DNA from: Priestia megaterium
GTDB taxonomy: Bacteria > Bacillota > Bacilli > Bacillales > Bacillaceae_H
NCBI GenBank assembly: GCA_008180335.1
Contig: VTEF01000002.1
Span: 557,973-621,972 of the forward strand
DNA length: 64,000 nt
Reading direction: 5' to 3'
In this document: positions 1-7,575 of the stretch, piece after piece
Position numbering within the stretch: the stretch's first letter is position 1
Layout of the letters: each line of letters starts with the position of its first letter
Notes under the pieces: model-generated
What the model was told of the DNA's origin: nothing
The model's input: the letters and a program-made list of their open reading frames with translations, nothing else
Database searches by the model: none
Program-made: the position numbers and the translations under genes

Positions 1-389
1 TACCTTTTAAAGAAAGTAAAACGGTATTTGAAATTAAACAAACAAACCATAAAATCGATGCCGATCTTTCGGATAAAAACCATATGAAATTTACGATTAC
101 AGTTCAAGCTAACGGAAATATAGGTGAGACATTATTTCCTGCTAACTATGATACGGAAAAAGTCATTGCTGAGCTTGAACAAAACACAGCTAAAGTAATC
201 ACAAAGCAAGCAGAGAATACGCTTGAAAAGATGCAGACTGATTTAGAAGTAGATGTTTTAGGGGTGGCAACCTATTTAAAAGGCAATCATCCGACAGTAT
301 GGGCTAAAGTCAAAAATGATTGGGATGAAGGAAAGAATTATTTTAGCATGAGCGCCATTGAAGTAAAAGCGAAAGTAAATAATCCATAG
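1..389 (+). CDS. Ger(x)C family spore germination lipoprotein, C-terminal part (5' truncated by window edge)
   Basis: The reading frame is open from the left edge, so only the last ~128 residues are visible. They match the C-terminal domain of Ger(x)C proteins, the lipoprotein C subunits of GerA-type nutrient germinant receptors in the spore inner membrane. Features seen are an extended 'FTITVQANGNIGE' strand segment, then 'ATYLKGNHPTVWAKVKNDWD' and an ending of alternating hydrophobic residues, which corresponds to the family's '..hr..P..W..ik..W' C-terminal pattern. The usual 'GFGE' before the His is replaced by GVAT, so this is a divergent member. A second, complete Ger(x)C gene lies at 53.6-54.8 kb and gives a direct comparison (its equivalent reads 'LGFGEVIHRSHPEKWKEW'). 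The rest of the operon (A and B subunits) would be upstream of the window. Confidence 0.8.
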   Translation, partial: PFKESKTVFEIKQTNHKIDADLSDKNHMKFTITVQANGNIGETLFPANYDTEKVIAELEQNTAKVITKQAENTLEKMQTDLEVDVLGVATYLKGNHPTVWAKVKNDWDEGKNYFSMSAIEVKAKVNNP

Positions 390-432
390 AATTGGATCGA
401 TTATAAACACACAATCCTAAAGGAGTGTATTT

Positions 433-576
433 ATGAGGGAGATAGTAATAGAACGATTACCGAGTAGGCTAAATCTTTTCTGTACCGCTTTATTAATCTG
501 TATACCGTATATTCTCTATAAAATCCATGATATTTTGCATAAGAAAGGAGATCCCCCGTGGAAAAAAGGATCGTAG
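433..576 (+). CDS. Small single-span membrane protein after Ger(x)C
   Basis: A 47-residue frame begins at ATG 433 behind a good ribosome site (AAAGGAG at about 419-425). It lies 43 bases after the Ger(x)C stop on the same strand. The product has a short N-terminus, one hydrophobic segment (about residues 14-29, LNLFCTALLICIPYILY) and a basic tail. Position suggests it is the last gene of the germination operon. Some GerA-type operons carry a small membrane D subunit, but those usually have two spans and about 70-80 residues, so equivalence is only a guess. No homologue is recognised by eye. Confidence 0.45.
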   Translation: MREIVIERLPSRLNLFCTALLICIPYILYKIHDILHKKGDPPWKKGS

Positions 577-629
577 AAGAAAAGTCAGCTCTCTTAGCTT
601 CACCTGTTAAGTCAGCCTTGCTGAACTTT

Positions 630-758
630 TTATCTTTTCTTAGCTGTACGATAAGCGATAAAACCGAGCATTCCGATCAATAACAGTACACCCAATACCA
701 CAATTGACAGCCATGCAGCATGGAACAAACTTTTATACATCCATTCATATCTGTTCAT
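630..758 (-). CDS. Small single-span membrane protein (42 aa)
   Basis: The minus strand encodes 42 residues, starting at the ATG at 758 with a GTGAGGTG ribosome site 6-7 bases upstream. The protein has a short aromatic N-terminus (MNRYEWMYKS), one strongly hydrophobic helix (about residues 17-36, SIVVLGVLLLIGMLGFIAY) and a basic end (RTAKKR), the layout of an inserted N-out/C-in small membrane protein. It lies alone between the germination gene and yvrJ, convergent with the former. Function unknown. A competing plus-strand frame from GTG 558 overlaps it and looks less coherent. Confidence 0.55.
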   Translation of the reverse strand: MNRYEWMYKSLFHAAWLSIVVLGVLLLIGMLGFIAYRTAKKR

Positions 759-905
759 TGAATTCACCTCACTATGAACATTTTCTATTAGTATGATGCA
801 AAAAAAAAAAGTTTACTCATTCAAGTTTAAAAGAGGAAACATCCCTGATTAGGAGTTTGTTCTGTATATATAGATTGAACGAATTTTTATAAAAGAGGTG
901 AAAAC

Positions 906-1052
906 ATGACAGAGTGGTTAACCTTTGTTTCAGATGTCGGCTTTCCGGTTGTGGTCACACTGTATTTATTGCATCGAATTGAAGCAAAATTAGATACAGT
1001 TGTCACATCGATTCAAAAGCTGCCGGATGAAATTAAACAATCAATGTCTTAA
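906..1052 (+). CDS. YvrJ family protein
   Basis: This 48-residue protein starts at ATG 906 behind AAAAGAGGTG. Its sequence (MTEWLTFVSDVGFPVVVTLY, then LLHRIEAKLD) is the hallmark of the YvrJ family: a short membrane-anchored or amphipathic peptide whose N-terminal half carries the conserved 'GFPVVVT.YLL.R.E.KL' signature, followed by a polar helix. In other Bacillaceae YvrJ genes sit beside other tiny genes of unknown role, as here. Molecular function is not established. The family call is firm, the role is not. Confidence 0.85.
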   Translation: MTEWLTFVSDVGFPVVVTLYLLHRIEAKLDTVVTSIQKLPDEIKQSMS

Positions 1053-1132
1053 ATGAGAGAAGGACAAATGCTTCAATGCAGCTAATATGATAATATTTAT
1101 ATGTAACGAACTAGATGAGGAGGTGATGACAA

Positions 1133-1228
1133 GTGGTAAATCAAGTGCGTTTACCGGAGTCTGCAGCAACTCATGCAAAGCCTGAAATTAGAAAGGCGAT
1201 ACTTTGCATGGGGCGGACCTCTATCTAA
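1133..1228 (+). CDS. Possible 31-residue peptide gene
   Basis: A GTG start at 1133 follows one of the strongest ribosome sites in the window (GAGGAGGTGATG at about 1117-1128). The frame runs 31 codons and is short of hydrophobic residues. Downstream, GGCGATA (about 1195) and TATCGCC (about 1233) could pair as a long-loop hairpin around its end. It could be a real micro-gene, a leader peptide for the CD3324-like regulator at 1322, or a gene remnant that kept its ribosome site. No family recognised. Confidence 0.25.
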   Translation: MVNQVRLPESAATHAKPEIRKAILCMGRTSI

Positions 1229-1321
1229 TTTAATATCGCCCAAGTAAGCATAGATCATTTCTAATTGTTTTGGCTTTGCACCTTATTTTTCATTTTAAAA
1301 AAGAATAAGGAGCTGGCAGAA

Positions 1322-1585
1322 ATGAAATATGTAAAAGTAACTGCTATTTTACCGGAAACATTAATCGCTGAAATTCAAAAGTACGTTCAAGGAGAAACGA
1401 TTTATATTCCGAAACCAAAGCAATCCCGCAAAAAGTGGGGCACGCGTTCTGGAGGCAGAAAGATTATTGACGACCGGAATACAGCTATTAGAAGAGCATT
1501 TAAAAATGGAGCTACCATCAATCAGTTAGCCGATAAATATTTTCTCTCCATTGAAACGATTAAAAAAATTGTGTATTCTAAATAA
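1322..1585 (+). CDS. CD3324-like (Mor-type) small DNA-binding protein
   Basis: The start is taken at ATG 1322, which has an AAGGAG site about 10 bases upstream; a longer frame from 1265 has no such site. The 87-residue product resembles the CD3324 family: an N-terminal LPE(T/E)L.AEIQKYVQGE segment, then IYIPK and a basic linker (SRKKWGTRSGGRK). It ends in a helix-turn-helix (about residues 55-85: 'ATINQLADKYFLSIETIKKI'). It is probably a small transcription regulator related to Mor-type activators. It is followed by a clear terminator and is probably monocistronic or the end of the small-gene run. Confidence 0.75.
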   Translation: MKYVKVTAILPETLIAEIQKYVQGETIYIPKPKQSRKKWGTRSGGRKIIDDRNTAIRRAFKNGATINQLADKYFLSIETIKKIVYSK

Positions 1586-1595
1586 AAATTGACAT

Positions 1596-1628
1596 GCACT
1601 GGTACTTGTACAAGTATCAGTGCTTTTT
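1596..1628 (+). terminator. Rho-independent terminator after CD3324-like gene
   Basis: GCACTGGTACTTGTACAAGT and its near-perfect complement form a long stem with almost no loop (GCACTG(G/A)TACTT arms), followed by a T-rich tail (CTTTTTAT). It lies 10 bases after the stop of the CD3324-like gene. Confidence 0.85.
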
Positions 1629-1774
1629 ATGCTGAGTTGACAAACAGCAAGAGCCCTCGCTGATAGGTAAAGTTTAGTTCTTAGTTGTTTTTTACATTTC
1701 CTGCAAGAAAAGAATCGTTTATAATAAAAAAGGAAATTAAATGGAAACTGAAAAAATAGCAAGGAATGATGAAC

Positions 1775-2410
1775 ATGGAACCATTTATCAGAAATGATCA
1801 GTATAATTTTATTAAAGCTCAAATACAAACTGTAATTAACGGTCACGCCACAGTGAATGGCGAGGATGTTTTGAGCGCAATCAAATCAATCGCTGAAGAA
1901 AGAGTTTTTACGTTATTTACAGACATGAGCGAGGAGCAAAAACAGCTGTTACACCCAATTAGTCAAATTGAAGATAAAGCGGATGGCGAAGCATTTTTAG
2001 CGCAGTTAAAGCCGTATGTCATTCCGTTTAAAGAAGTAACAGAAAAAACGATTAAAAAGTTATTTCCGAAAGTCAAAAAATTAAAGCTGCCTGCATTAGA
2101 GAATCTCGATAGAAGAGACTTTTCCTATTTAGGATGGAATGATTATGGCGCCAATAAAAAATACATTGTCACAGAGCACAATCAAAAACTGATTGGGTTA
2201 CAAGGAACTTTTAAACGAGTGCATGATAAAGGTGTTTGTGCGCTGTGCCATGGGATAGAAGAAGTGGGAATGTTTATGTGCGAAAAAAAAGGTTCAAGTC
2301 AAGATGCATTTATTAAAAGAGGGAATTATATCTGTCAAGATAGCCAAAAATGCAATGAGAACTTGACGACTCTTGACAGGCTAACTGATTTTGTGGAACG
2401 GCTGAGCTAA
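1775..2410 (+). CDS. Elongation factor G-binding protein, FusB/FusC family
   Basis: This ~211-residue protein matches the FusB/FusC/FBP family, which binds EF-G on the ribosome and can rescue translation when EF-G is locked by fusidic acid. Seen: an N-terminal four-helix-like region (residues 1-80), a middle 'YLGWNDYGANKKYI' segment, and a C-terminal treble-clef zinc finger (CALCH near residue 150, then MCEKK, then C..S.KCN near 190) with four Cys-type ligands. The start at 1775 places AAGGA nine bases upstream; ATG 1766 abuts the site and is less likely. It is a single gene ending at a bidirectional terminator. Chromosomal homologues are common in Bacillaceae, so this is not by itself evidence of acquired resistance. 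Confidence 0.9.
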   Translation: MEPFIRNDQYNFIKAQIQTVINGHATVNGEDVLSAIKSIAEERVFTLFTDMSEEQKQLLHPISQIEDKADGEAFLAQLKPYVIPFKEVTEKTIKKLFPKVKKLKLPALENLDRRDFSYLGWNDYGANKKYIVTEHNQKLIGLQGTFKRVHDKGVCALCHGIEEVGMFMCEKKGSSQDAFIKRGNYICQDSQKCNENLTTLDRLTDFVERLS

Positions 2411-2440
2411 CCGGGTCAAAGAGAATGGATATGACGCAAG

Positions 2441-2474
2441 AAACGGCGGGCAATTGAATGCCCGCCGTTTTTAT
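2441..2474. terminator. Bidirectional terminator between convergent genes
   Basis: AAACGGCGGGC-AATTGAAT-GCCCGCCGTTT forms an 11 bp GC-rich stem flanked by A on one side and TTTTTA on the other. It serves the FusB-like gene (plus) and the GyrI-like gene (minus). Confidence 0.9.
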
Positions 2475-2950
2475 TGGCCAATTTTAATTGGAATATAAAT
2501 ATCCATTTCCGAGGTATGGCTATATAGGTCAGGATGAAGCAATGTATGAGCGACTTCAAGTGTCGGACCATCTACTAATTCATAACCAGACTGAGGAAGC
2601 CATTGATTCCAAATTTTTTCGTAGGTTAGAAACAGCTGTTGAATGGAACCGATATGACGATATTGTATGTACGTAAAAGATGGAAAGGTATGAACACTCA
2701 TTCCTTTTGGGATGGATGTAGCATCGAGTGCTTCCACACCTGCAATATAAAAATATTCATCATGATTAGGTGGGATGCAAATTCCAGTAACGATATGAGG
2801 GTGTTTCTTATGGGGCACGCTGTTTGTTTTCTTAAGCATTTGGTCCCAAAGACGATTAATCAAATGTTCATCTTTTTTATTGTGATGCGCACCATTTTGT
2901 GCAATGCCTATCACTGAAAAACCTTCTTTATAAACGATTTTACCGTGCAT
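2471..2950 (-). CDS. GyrI-like / effector-binding domain protein
   Basis: This 159-residue stand-alone effector-binding domain has the fold seen in GyrI/SbmC and in the ligand-binding half of AraC/MerR regulators such as Rob and BmrR. Supporting motifs are the opening '...EGFSVIGIAQNG', the central 'HPHIVTGICIPP....YFYIAGVE', the 'GMSVHTFPSFTYIQYRHIG' strand-turn and the ending 'LEVAHTLLHPD....MDIYIPIK'. No DNA-binding domain is present. The start ATG at 2950 has a GAGGTGG site. It probably binds small hydrophobic or cationic molecules in the cytoplasm; the actual ligand cannot be told. Confidence 0.85.
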   Translation of the reverse strand: MHGKIVYKEGFSVIGIAQNGAHHNKKDEHLINRLWDQMLKKTNSVPHKKHPHIVTGICIPPNHDEYFYIAGVEALDATSIPKGMSVHTFPSFTYIQYRHIGSIQQLFLTYEKIWNQWLPQSGYELVDGPTLEVAHTLLHPDLYSHTSEMDIYIPIKIGQ

Positions 2951-3124
2951 AATCCACCTCGAATATACTCATTTTATGTAGAATGAAAGTAAATCTTATC
3001 GTGATTTTAACATAAAACGACAGATTGTGAAAATAAATATATCGTTTAAAAAATCATTTGCAGTCAGGTTTAGTTAATGATGTTTGAGCATGTAAAAAAA
3101 TGATTGTCCGCTTTTACGCATGGA

Positions 3125-3352
3125 TTAGCATAAATCAAAATGGTAATTAAACCAGTAATCATCTTTTAAATTACGTGTATTAGAAGCAATGATATGTTCC
3201 TTACCTTGTTCATCAGTTGCAAGCCAATTATAGTTAATATCCATCTTAATTGAGTAAAAACTTCCTTTTTTAAATAAGATGACAGGCGGATGAACTTCTA
3301 CATAATCATTTAATTTTTTCACAACATCTTGTTTGCATTGAATCAATTCCAT
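3125..3352 (-). CDS. Small hypothetical protein (75 aa)
   Basis: This 75-residue soluble protein has an excellent AAAGGAG site before ATG 3352. It contains a 'CKQDVVKKLNDYVEVHPP' helix region and a strand-rich core ('FKKGSFYSIKMDINYNWLAT', 'EQGKEHIIASN'), suggesting a small beta-barrel or SH3-like fold. Similar uncharacterised proteins occur in Bacillus genomes and phages. It is a single gene with no clear partner, and the function is unknown. Confidence 0.65.
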   Translation of the reverse strand: MELIQCKQDVVKKLNDYVEVHPPVILFKKGSFYSIKMDINYNWLATDEQGKEHIIASNTRNLKDDYWFNYHFDLC

Positions 3353-3487
3353 AGGTAATTTCTCCTTTATTGTTCAAAAACGCATCATAATCTTTGCATT
3401 TTACCGTTTCCTTTTTTTAGAATGAAAGAGCAAAAATTATTTTAGCATATTTTAAGAAAATGAGTAGAGCAAAAAGGAGCGAGTCAA

Positions 3488-4486
3488 ATGAACGAACAAA
3501 TTTTATTTGTAGAACGTCCAAAAGGGACACCAACAAAGGAGACATTTAGATTTGAAGAAATTCCAATGCCAGAAGCAAAAGAAGAAGAAGTGGTCATCCA
3601 AACACTGTATTTATCAGTCGATCCTTATATGCGCGGGCGTATGAATGACCAGAAGTCATATGTACCTCCTTTTCAATTAAACGAGCCGCTTGCAGGCGGA
3701 ATTGTCGGACGAGTAGTTGAAACAAAATCAGCGAAGTTCCAAGAAGGTGATATTGTAACAGGTTTATTAGAGTGGAAGCGTTATTTGGCAGTTCCGGCAA
3801 AATATCTTCAAAAAGTGAATCCTGAACTAGCACCAATCACAACAGCACTTGGCGTATTAGGCATGCCGGGTTTAACCGCTTATTTCGGTTTACTAGATAT
3901 TGGACAACCGAAAGAAGGAGAAACAGTGGTGGTATCAGGTGCAGCTGGAGCAGTTGGTACGATTGTTGGCCAAATCGCTAAAATCAAAGGCGCGCGTGTC
4001 GTTGGGATTGCAGGATCAGCTGATAAAATTACATATTTAAAAGATGAGCTAGGCTTTGATGCAGTAATCAACTATAAAACAGATAACGTGAAAGAAGCGT
4101 TAAAAGAAGCTTGTCCAAACGGTGTAGACGTATATTTTGAGAATGTTGGCGGCGAGATTTCAGATGCGGTAACGTCGTTATTAAACAAATTCGCACGCAT
4201 TCCGTTATGCGGTCAAATTTCATTATACAACTTAGAAAAGCCAGACATCGGACCGCGTATTCAAAGCCAATTACTCATTAACAGTGCATTGATGAAAGGA
4301 TTCATTGTAAATGACTACGCAGACCGTTTCCCGGAAGGTGTCAAACAGTTAGGTGAATGGGTGCAGCAAGGCAAAATCAAATACAGCGAAAATATTGTTG
4401 AAGGTTTTGAAAATGTACCAGAAGCATTTCTTGGGCTATTTAGCGGCGCAAATTTAGGTAAACAGCTTGTGAAAGTGGCTGAATAA
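3488..4486 (+). CDS. NADP-dependent oxidoreductase, zinc-independent MDR family (YfmJ/CurA-like)
   Basis: This 332-residue medium-chain dehydrogenase/reductase belongs to the leukotriene B4 dehydrogenase / prostaglandin reductase / CurA branch, which reduces activated C=C bonds with NADPH. Motifs seen: 'LSVDPYMRGRM' near residue 40, 'LGMPGLTAYFGL' near 125, the Rossmann glycine motif 'VSGAAGAVGTIVGQIAK' near 150, 'KGARVVGIAGS' and 'GVDVYFENVGGEI' near 210. Zinc-ligand cysteines of classical alcohol dehydrogenases are absent, as expected. The start ATG has AAGGAGCG upstream. It is monocistronic and most like B. subtilis YfmJ. Physiological substrate unknown. Confidence 0.92.
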   Translation: MNEQILFVERPKGTPTKETFRFEEIPMPEAKEEEVVIQTLYLSVDPYMRGRMNDQKSYVPPFQLNEPLAGGIVGRVVETKSAKFQEGDIVTGLLEWKRYLAVPAKYLQKVNPELAPITTALGVLGMPGLTAYFGLLDIGQPKEGETVVVSGAAGAVGTIVGQIAKIKGARVVGIAGSADKITYLKDELGFDAVINYKTDNVKEALKEACPNGVDVYFENVGGEISDAVTSLLNKFARIPLCGQISLYNLEKPDIGPRIQSQLLINSALMKGFIVNDYADRFPEGVKQLGEWVQQGKIKYSENIVEGFENVPEAFLGLFSGANLGKQLVKVAE

Positions 4487-4540
4487 AGTAACGCTTCAAG
4501 CAGCGGAAATTTTACTGCTTGTTAAAGCGTGATTAACAAG

Positions 4541-4573
4541 AACAGCGCTAGAAAACGACAGTCTAGCGCTGTT
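4541..4573. terminator. Stem-loop downstream of oxidoreductase
   Basis: AACAGCGCTAGA and TCTAGCGCTGTT form a perfect 12 bp stem with a nine-base loop, 55 bases after the stop. A second weaker hairpin (CAAGCAG/CTGCTTG) lies at about 4498-4524. The T tract is poor, so termination is probable rather than certain. Confidence 0.6.
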
Positions 4574-4623
4574 GCTTATGCTATATTTATAGCTGAAATT
4601 GATAGAATAAAAATTAGCAGTCT

Positions 4624-4661
4624 AGAAAAAAAGCCAACCGAATAAGCTTATTTCGGCTGAC
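4624..4661 (-). terminator. Terminator of the yitT-type gene
   Basis: Read on the minus strand: AGCCGAAATAAGC / GCTTATTCGGTTGGCT stem followed by TTTTTTTCT. It lies about 40 bases after the stop of the minus-strand YitT-family gene. Confidence 0.8.
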
Positions 4662-4699
4662 TTGCGCGCATGTATTTTATGAAAATTTGACTTCTCTTT

Positions 4700-5335
4700 T
4701 TACATGCTTGAAACAGTTTGATTATCATGTTCTGCTTCTTCGAGATTATCACTGTTACGTTCAATCGGCGAGTTTTTATGATAGCGGCCTAGTAAACCTG
4801 TCATGATGAAAATGCCGATAAGTGAATAAATGACTTGCACGACTCCAAACACAACAGTCGCCGAACCGACAATCACAATATCAGTTAATAACATTGTCTT
4901 ACCAGGATTGATCCCAAAGCGCTTATCTAAAAATACACAAAGCATGTTAATGCCGCCAAGAGACGATCCGTTGCGGAATAAAAAGATTAAGCCGATTCCG
5001 ATAATAATGCCAGCCACAACGGCTGCTAGTAATGGGTGAGGCAATTCAAACGATACAAAGCTCGCCAGCAGATCTGACATCACAGACATTAAGCTGACAC
5101 TCACAAAGCTTCGAACGGTAAATTGCACTCCAATTTGAGTAAGAGCCATAAAGTAAAATGGCAAGTTAATGATAAAAAATAAGACACCAAATGAAATATC
5201 AGTTACATGATCCAGTACAATCCCTAAACCAGCCGTTCCGCCGATTACGAGATTAGAAGCTGTGAGAAATTGAATGCCAATGGCTACGCACAAACATCCA
5301 AATGTAATCCAGCTCCATTGTTTAATACGCGTCAT
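4700..5335 (-). CDS. YitT family membrane protein (DUF161)
   Basis: This ~211-residue protein has about five to six hydrophobic segments. It shows typical YitT features: 'NLVIGGTAGLGIVLDHVT' near the start, 'GVLFFIINLPFYFMAL' and 'FRNGSSLGGINMLCVFLDKR', the conserved GG turn of the family. The start is set at 5335 (ATGACGCG) because GGAGGGG lies nine bases upstream; an 18-residue longer frame has no ribosome site. Unlike full-length YitT proteins (~280 aa) it lacks the C-terminal soluble DUF2179 domain and ends in a charged tail. Transport substrate unknown. A second short YitT paralogue lies at 63.4-64.0 kb. Confidence 0.85.
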   Translation of the reverse strand: MTRIKQWSWITFGCLCVAIGIQFLTASNLVIGGTAGLGIVLDHVTDISFGVLFFIINLPFYFMALTQIGVQFTVRSFVSVSLMSVMSDLLASFVSFELPHPLLAAVVAGIIIGIGLIFLFRNGSSLGGINMLCVFLDKRFGINPGKTMLLTDIVIVGSATVVFGVVQVIYSLIGIFIMTGLLGRYHKNSPIERNSDNLEEAEHDNQTVSSM

Positions 5336-5489
5336 TCCTTCGATCCCCTCCGTATATTTATGTATATTAAAGAATAAAAAAACGTACATTTCTTCTCACA
5401 AAATCTATTGTACTACAAGTTTTTCAAAATGTATTTAGAGTTGTGAGAGAATCTGACACAATTACTAAAAGTTAGATAATTCAGATATA

Positions 5490-5720
5490 TTAAGCTTCTT
5501 TGTATTCTGCATGCACGATTAATGAAACATGTAATCCGTTCTTACAATACACCATCAAATTTTCGATAAACGCACAGAACGAATAGAAAATGTATAACCA
5601 GTAAAATGGGAATTTATAATCTGCATGAAACAGGCGGCAGAACGAATAAGAGTGGAGACATTTGAATTGTCGCTGTTAAACCAAAAATGAGCATGACCGC
5701 TAATAAGATCCGTTTAAAAA
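5490..5720 (-). pseudogene. Decayed small membrane protein gene (frameshifted)
   Basis: The minus strand holds two abutting coding-like pieces in different frames. The first (about 5720 to 5630) reads KRILLAVMLIFGLTATIQMS then PLLFVLPPV. The second (about 5630 to 5490) reads DYKFPFYWLYIFYSF, CAFIENLMVY and ends VHAEYKEA before a stop. Joined by one frameshift near 5630 they give a ~75-residue protein with a hydrophobic N-terminus and an aromatic second half. There is no good ribosome site. Family not recognised; that it is a remnant is inferred from coding-like composition only. Confidence 0.4.
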
Positions 5721-5739
5721 CTTCTTATAGATAGATGCA

Positions 5740-6118
5740 CACTTTCTGATAGTTTTGCTATAATAATTCAGCACGGTATTCATTTATGAATATTGTGTCA
5801 ATTAATCGGTACGGAGTTTTGAATAAGCTTCGAAAGGAATCCAATAATGGACATAATATCGTTTTATGTTGAGCGACTGTCTAAAATTAATAAGGAATGA
5901 GTACATATGAAAGGCAAAAAGCTGGATGGGTGATGCCGGCGAAAAAAGCAGAGCATTAATCGCAGAACGTTTTAATCATCTCAAGAAATGGCTTTAACAT
6001 CATTAAAAATTAGTCATTTTGGACTGTGTTAGATAGCAGGCTTATGAATGAACATCGAATAAGTTCTGCCACTACCTGCCTTAAATAGAAGACCGCCAAC
6101 TTAGAAAAGAGGAATAGC
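5740..6118. other. Intergenic stretch with no intact gene
   Basis: No supported gene. An AAGGAATG site with ATG at 5907 opens a frame that closes after eight codons. In the next frame a short coding-like tail (WMGDAGEKSRALIAE, RFNHLKKWL, stop near 5996) suggests another gene fragment of unknown family. The 100 bases before 6119 presumably hold the promoter of the alarmone synthetase; no clear -35/-10 pair is claimed. Confidence 0.3.
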
Positions 6119-6868
6119 ATGGAACGAACTAGTAATATTGATATTGATATCGAAAAGCTAAAACATATAAAAAAAGAGCTTACCCGGTTTATGATGGCAT
6201 ATAAATTTGCCTTAGATGAAATGAGCACGAAAATAAATGTGTTAAAACAAGAGTTTGAGCATGTACATGAGTATAATCCAATTGAACATATTAGCACACG
6301 CTTAAAATCTCCTGAAAGCATTTTAAACAAGATTTATCGAAAAAATGGCGAGCTCTCACTTGAATGGCTAAAAGAAAACATGAAGGATATTGCAGGAATT
6401 CGTGTAACATGTTCCTTTATTTCAGATATTTATCGTTTAAGCGAGATGATTCAAAAACAAAAAGACGTTGAAGTGATTCAATGTAAAGACTATATTGAAC
6501 ATCCAAAGCCAAACGGCTATCAAAGCTTGCATGTCATCGTAAAAATTCCTGTATTTATGTCTGACCGGGAAGAACATGTTTTTGTCGAGTTGCAAATTAG
6601 GTCAATCGCGATGGATTTCTGGGCCAGCCTTGAGCATAAAATTTACTATAAATACAATAAAGAAGTTCCAAAGAATTTAATAAATGAATTAAAAGAAGCT
6701 GCAGTTACTGCTGCAGAATTAGACCGGAAAATGGAAAAGCTTCATAATGAAATTAATCATCTGAAGAAAATCGATCATTCTGATGAGCTTCTGACACAGC
6801 TTCAAATTAATAATGATAAGTTCCACTTGCCGGTTGAGCTACTGAATATCGTAACGAAAGCAAAATAA
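6119..6868 (+). CDS. Small alarmone synthetase (GTP pyrophosphokinase, RelP/YwaC type)
   Basis: This 249-residue protein is a single RelA/SpoT synthetase domain without hydrolase or regulatory domains. It transfers pyrophosphate from ATP to GTP/GDP to make (p)ppGpp. Motifs seen: 'YNPIEHISTRLKSPESILNK' (about residues 57-76), 'MKDIAGIRVTCSFISDIY' (95-112), 'DYIEHPKPNGYQSLH' (126-140) and 'VELQIRSIAMDFWASLEHK' (160-178), which carry the conserved Arg/Lys, Asp, Tyr-Gln-Ser and Glu-Gln-Arg positions. The 'NPIEH' opening and 'MDFWASLEHKIYYK' motif resemble YwaC (RelP/SasA) more than YjbM. Start ATG behind AAAAGAGG. It is monocistronic, and such enzymes are usually induced by cell-wall stress. Confidence 0.9.
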   Translation: MERTSNIDIDIEKLKHIKKELTRFMMAYKFALDEMSTKINVLKQEFEHVHEYNPIEHISTRLKSPESILNKIYRKNGELSLEWLKENMKDIAGIRVTCSFISDIYRLSEMIQKQKDVEVIQCKDYIEHPKPNGYQSLHVIVKIPVFMSDREEHVFVELQIRSIAMDFWASLEHKIYYKYNKEVPKNLINELKEAAVTAAELDRKMEKLHNEINHLKKIDHSDELLTQLQINNDKFHLPVELLNIVTKAK

Positions 6869-6875
6869 AGTGAAA

Positions 6876-6913
6876 TGACCAATCCGCGACGTGCATCCTC
6901 CGCGGATTGATCA
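6876..6913. terminator. Stem-loop after alarmone synthetase gene
   Basis: TGACCAATCCGCG and CGCGGATTGATCA form a stem of about 13 bp with one mismatch and a 12-base loop, 8 bases after the stop. A T tract is lacking, so it may stabilise the 3' end rather than terminate efficiently. Confidence 0.45.
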
Positions 6914-6958
6914 TTAAGGGCACACACGCTGTAGAGGCGTGCAGAATTAGTATGGTCT

Positions 6959-7393
6959 CTAAAAAATATAGATACTTTCACTAATCATCATCGTAAGCAA
7001 AAACAGTGTCATAATGAGGTGTTGATTATCAGGAATAAGGTGATCGGAGATAGGAGGAAGTATTTTACTCGTTCTTCTGTAAAATTGCTCATATTCGCGC
7101 TTTGTCAGACGGTGAGCACCTATTAAATAAGGGAACCACCAACAAAAAAAATGAAAGATAAATAAAATGACGGTTACGATAAACCCGATTTGAGCAGTTA
7201 AATGAGAGTGGATGCTGAAGCAGCAGATAATGAATAAAAGCGGCGTGTATTGGTACAAAAACTCACTTTGCCGATGAGTGCGTGTTTTCATTTCGATATC
7301 GTTAAACGGGTATAAATTGCACCAATTAATGATGACTAAATAAACGAAGAATAAGCTAGGCAGTAATATGTTCAGTAGATACAATGAAATCAT
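6959..7393 (-). CDS. Hypothetical multi-span membrane protein (144 aa)
   Basis: The start is taken at ATG 7393 (AGGAG eight bases upstream; the GTG at 7402 overlaps that site). Four hydrophobic segments are visible: residues 1-22, 48-65, 68-88 and 126-144. Cytoplasmic loops contain 'YPFNDIEMKTRTHRQSEF' and 'RLTKREYEQFYRRTSKILPP'. No enzyme motif is recognised. It is transcribed in the same direction as the GNAT gene behind it but separated by a terminator-like hairpin, so probably independent. Confidence 0.6.
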   Translation of the reverse strand: MISLYLLNILLPSLFFVYLVIINWCNLYPFNDIEMKTRTHRQSEFLYQYTPLLFIICCFSIHSHLTAQIGFIVTVILFIFHFFCWWFPYLIGAHRLTKREYEQFYRRTSKILPPISDHLIPDNQHLIMTLFLLTMMISESIYIF

Positions 7394-7492
7394 CAAAATC
7401 ACTCCTAGATGTCAGCTTCTTCTTATATGTACGATTCATTTTTGCAAAACATTCAATAACGGCTTGGATAAATTTAGAATAGAAAACAAATC

Positions 7493-7526
7493 AAAATGCC
7501 TATCGGCAATCGAAAGCAGATAGGCA
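7493..7526 (-). terminator. Terminator of the minus-strand GNAT gene
   Basis: On the minus strand GCCTATC-N14-GATAGGC is followed by ATTTTGATTT. It lies about 50 bases beyond the GNAT stop. Confidence 0.6.
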
Positions 7527-7575
7527 AAGATCCAGCTCTTAAGAGGCAATAAGCTCCTCACAGAGTCGCACTTTA

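Noticed and set aside
558-683. Plus-strand 41-codon frame from GTG with a good AAGGAG site
   Set aside because: It overlaps the minus-strand single-span protein gene at 630-758, which has more coherent composition; the peptide shows no pattern.
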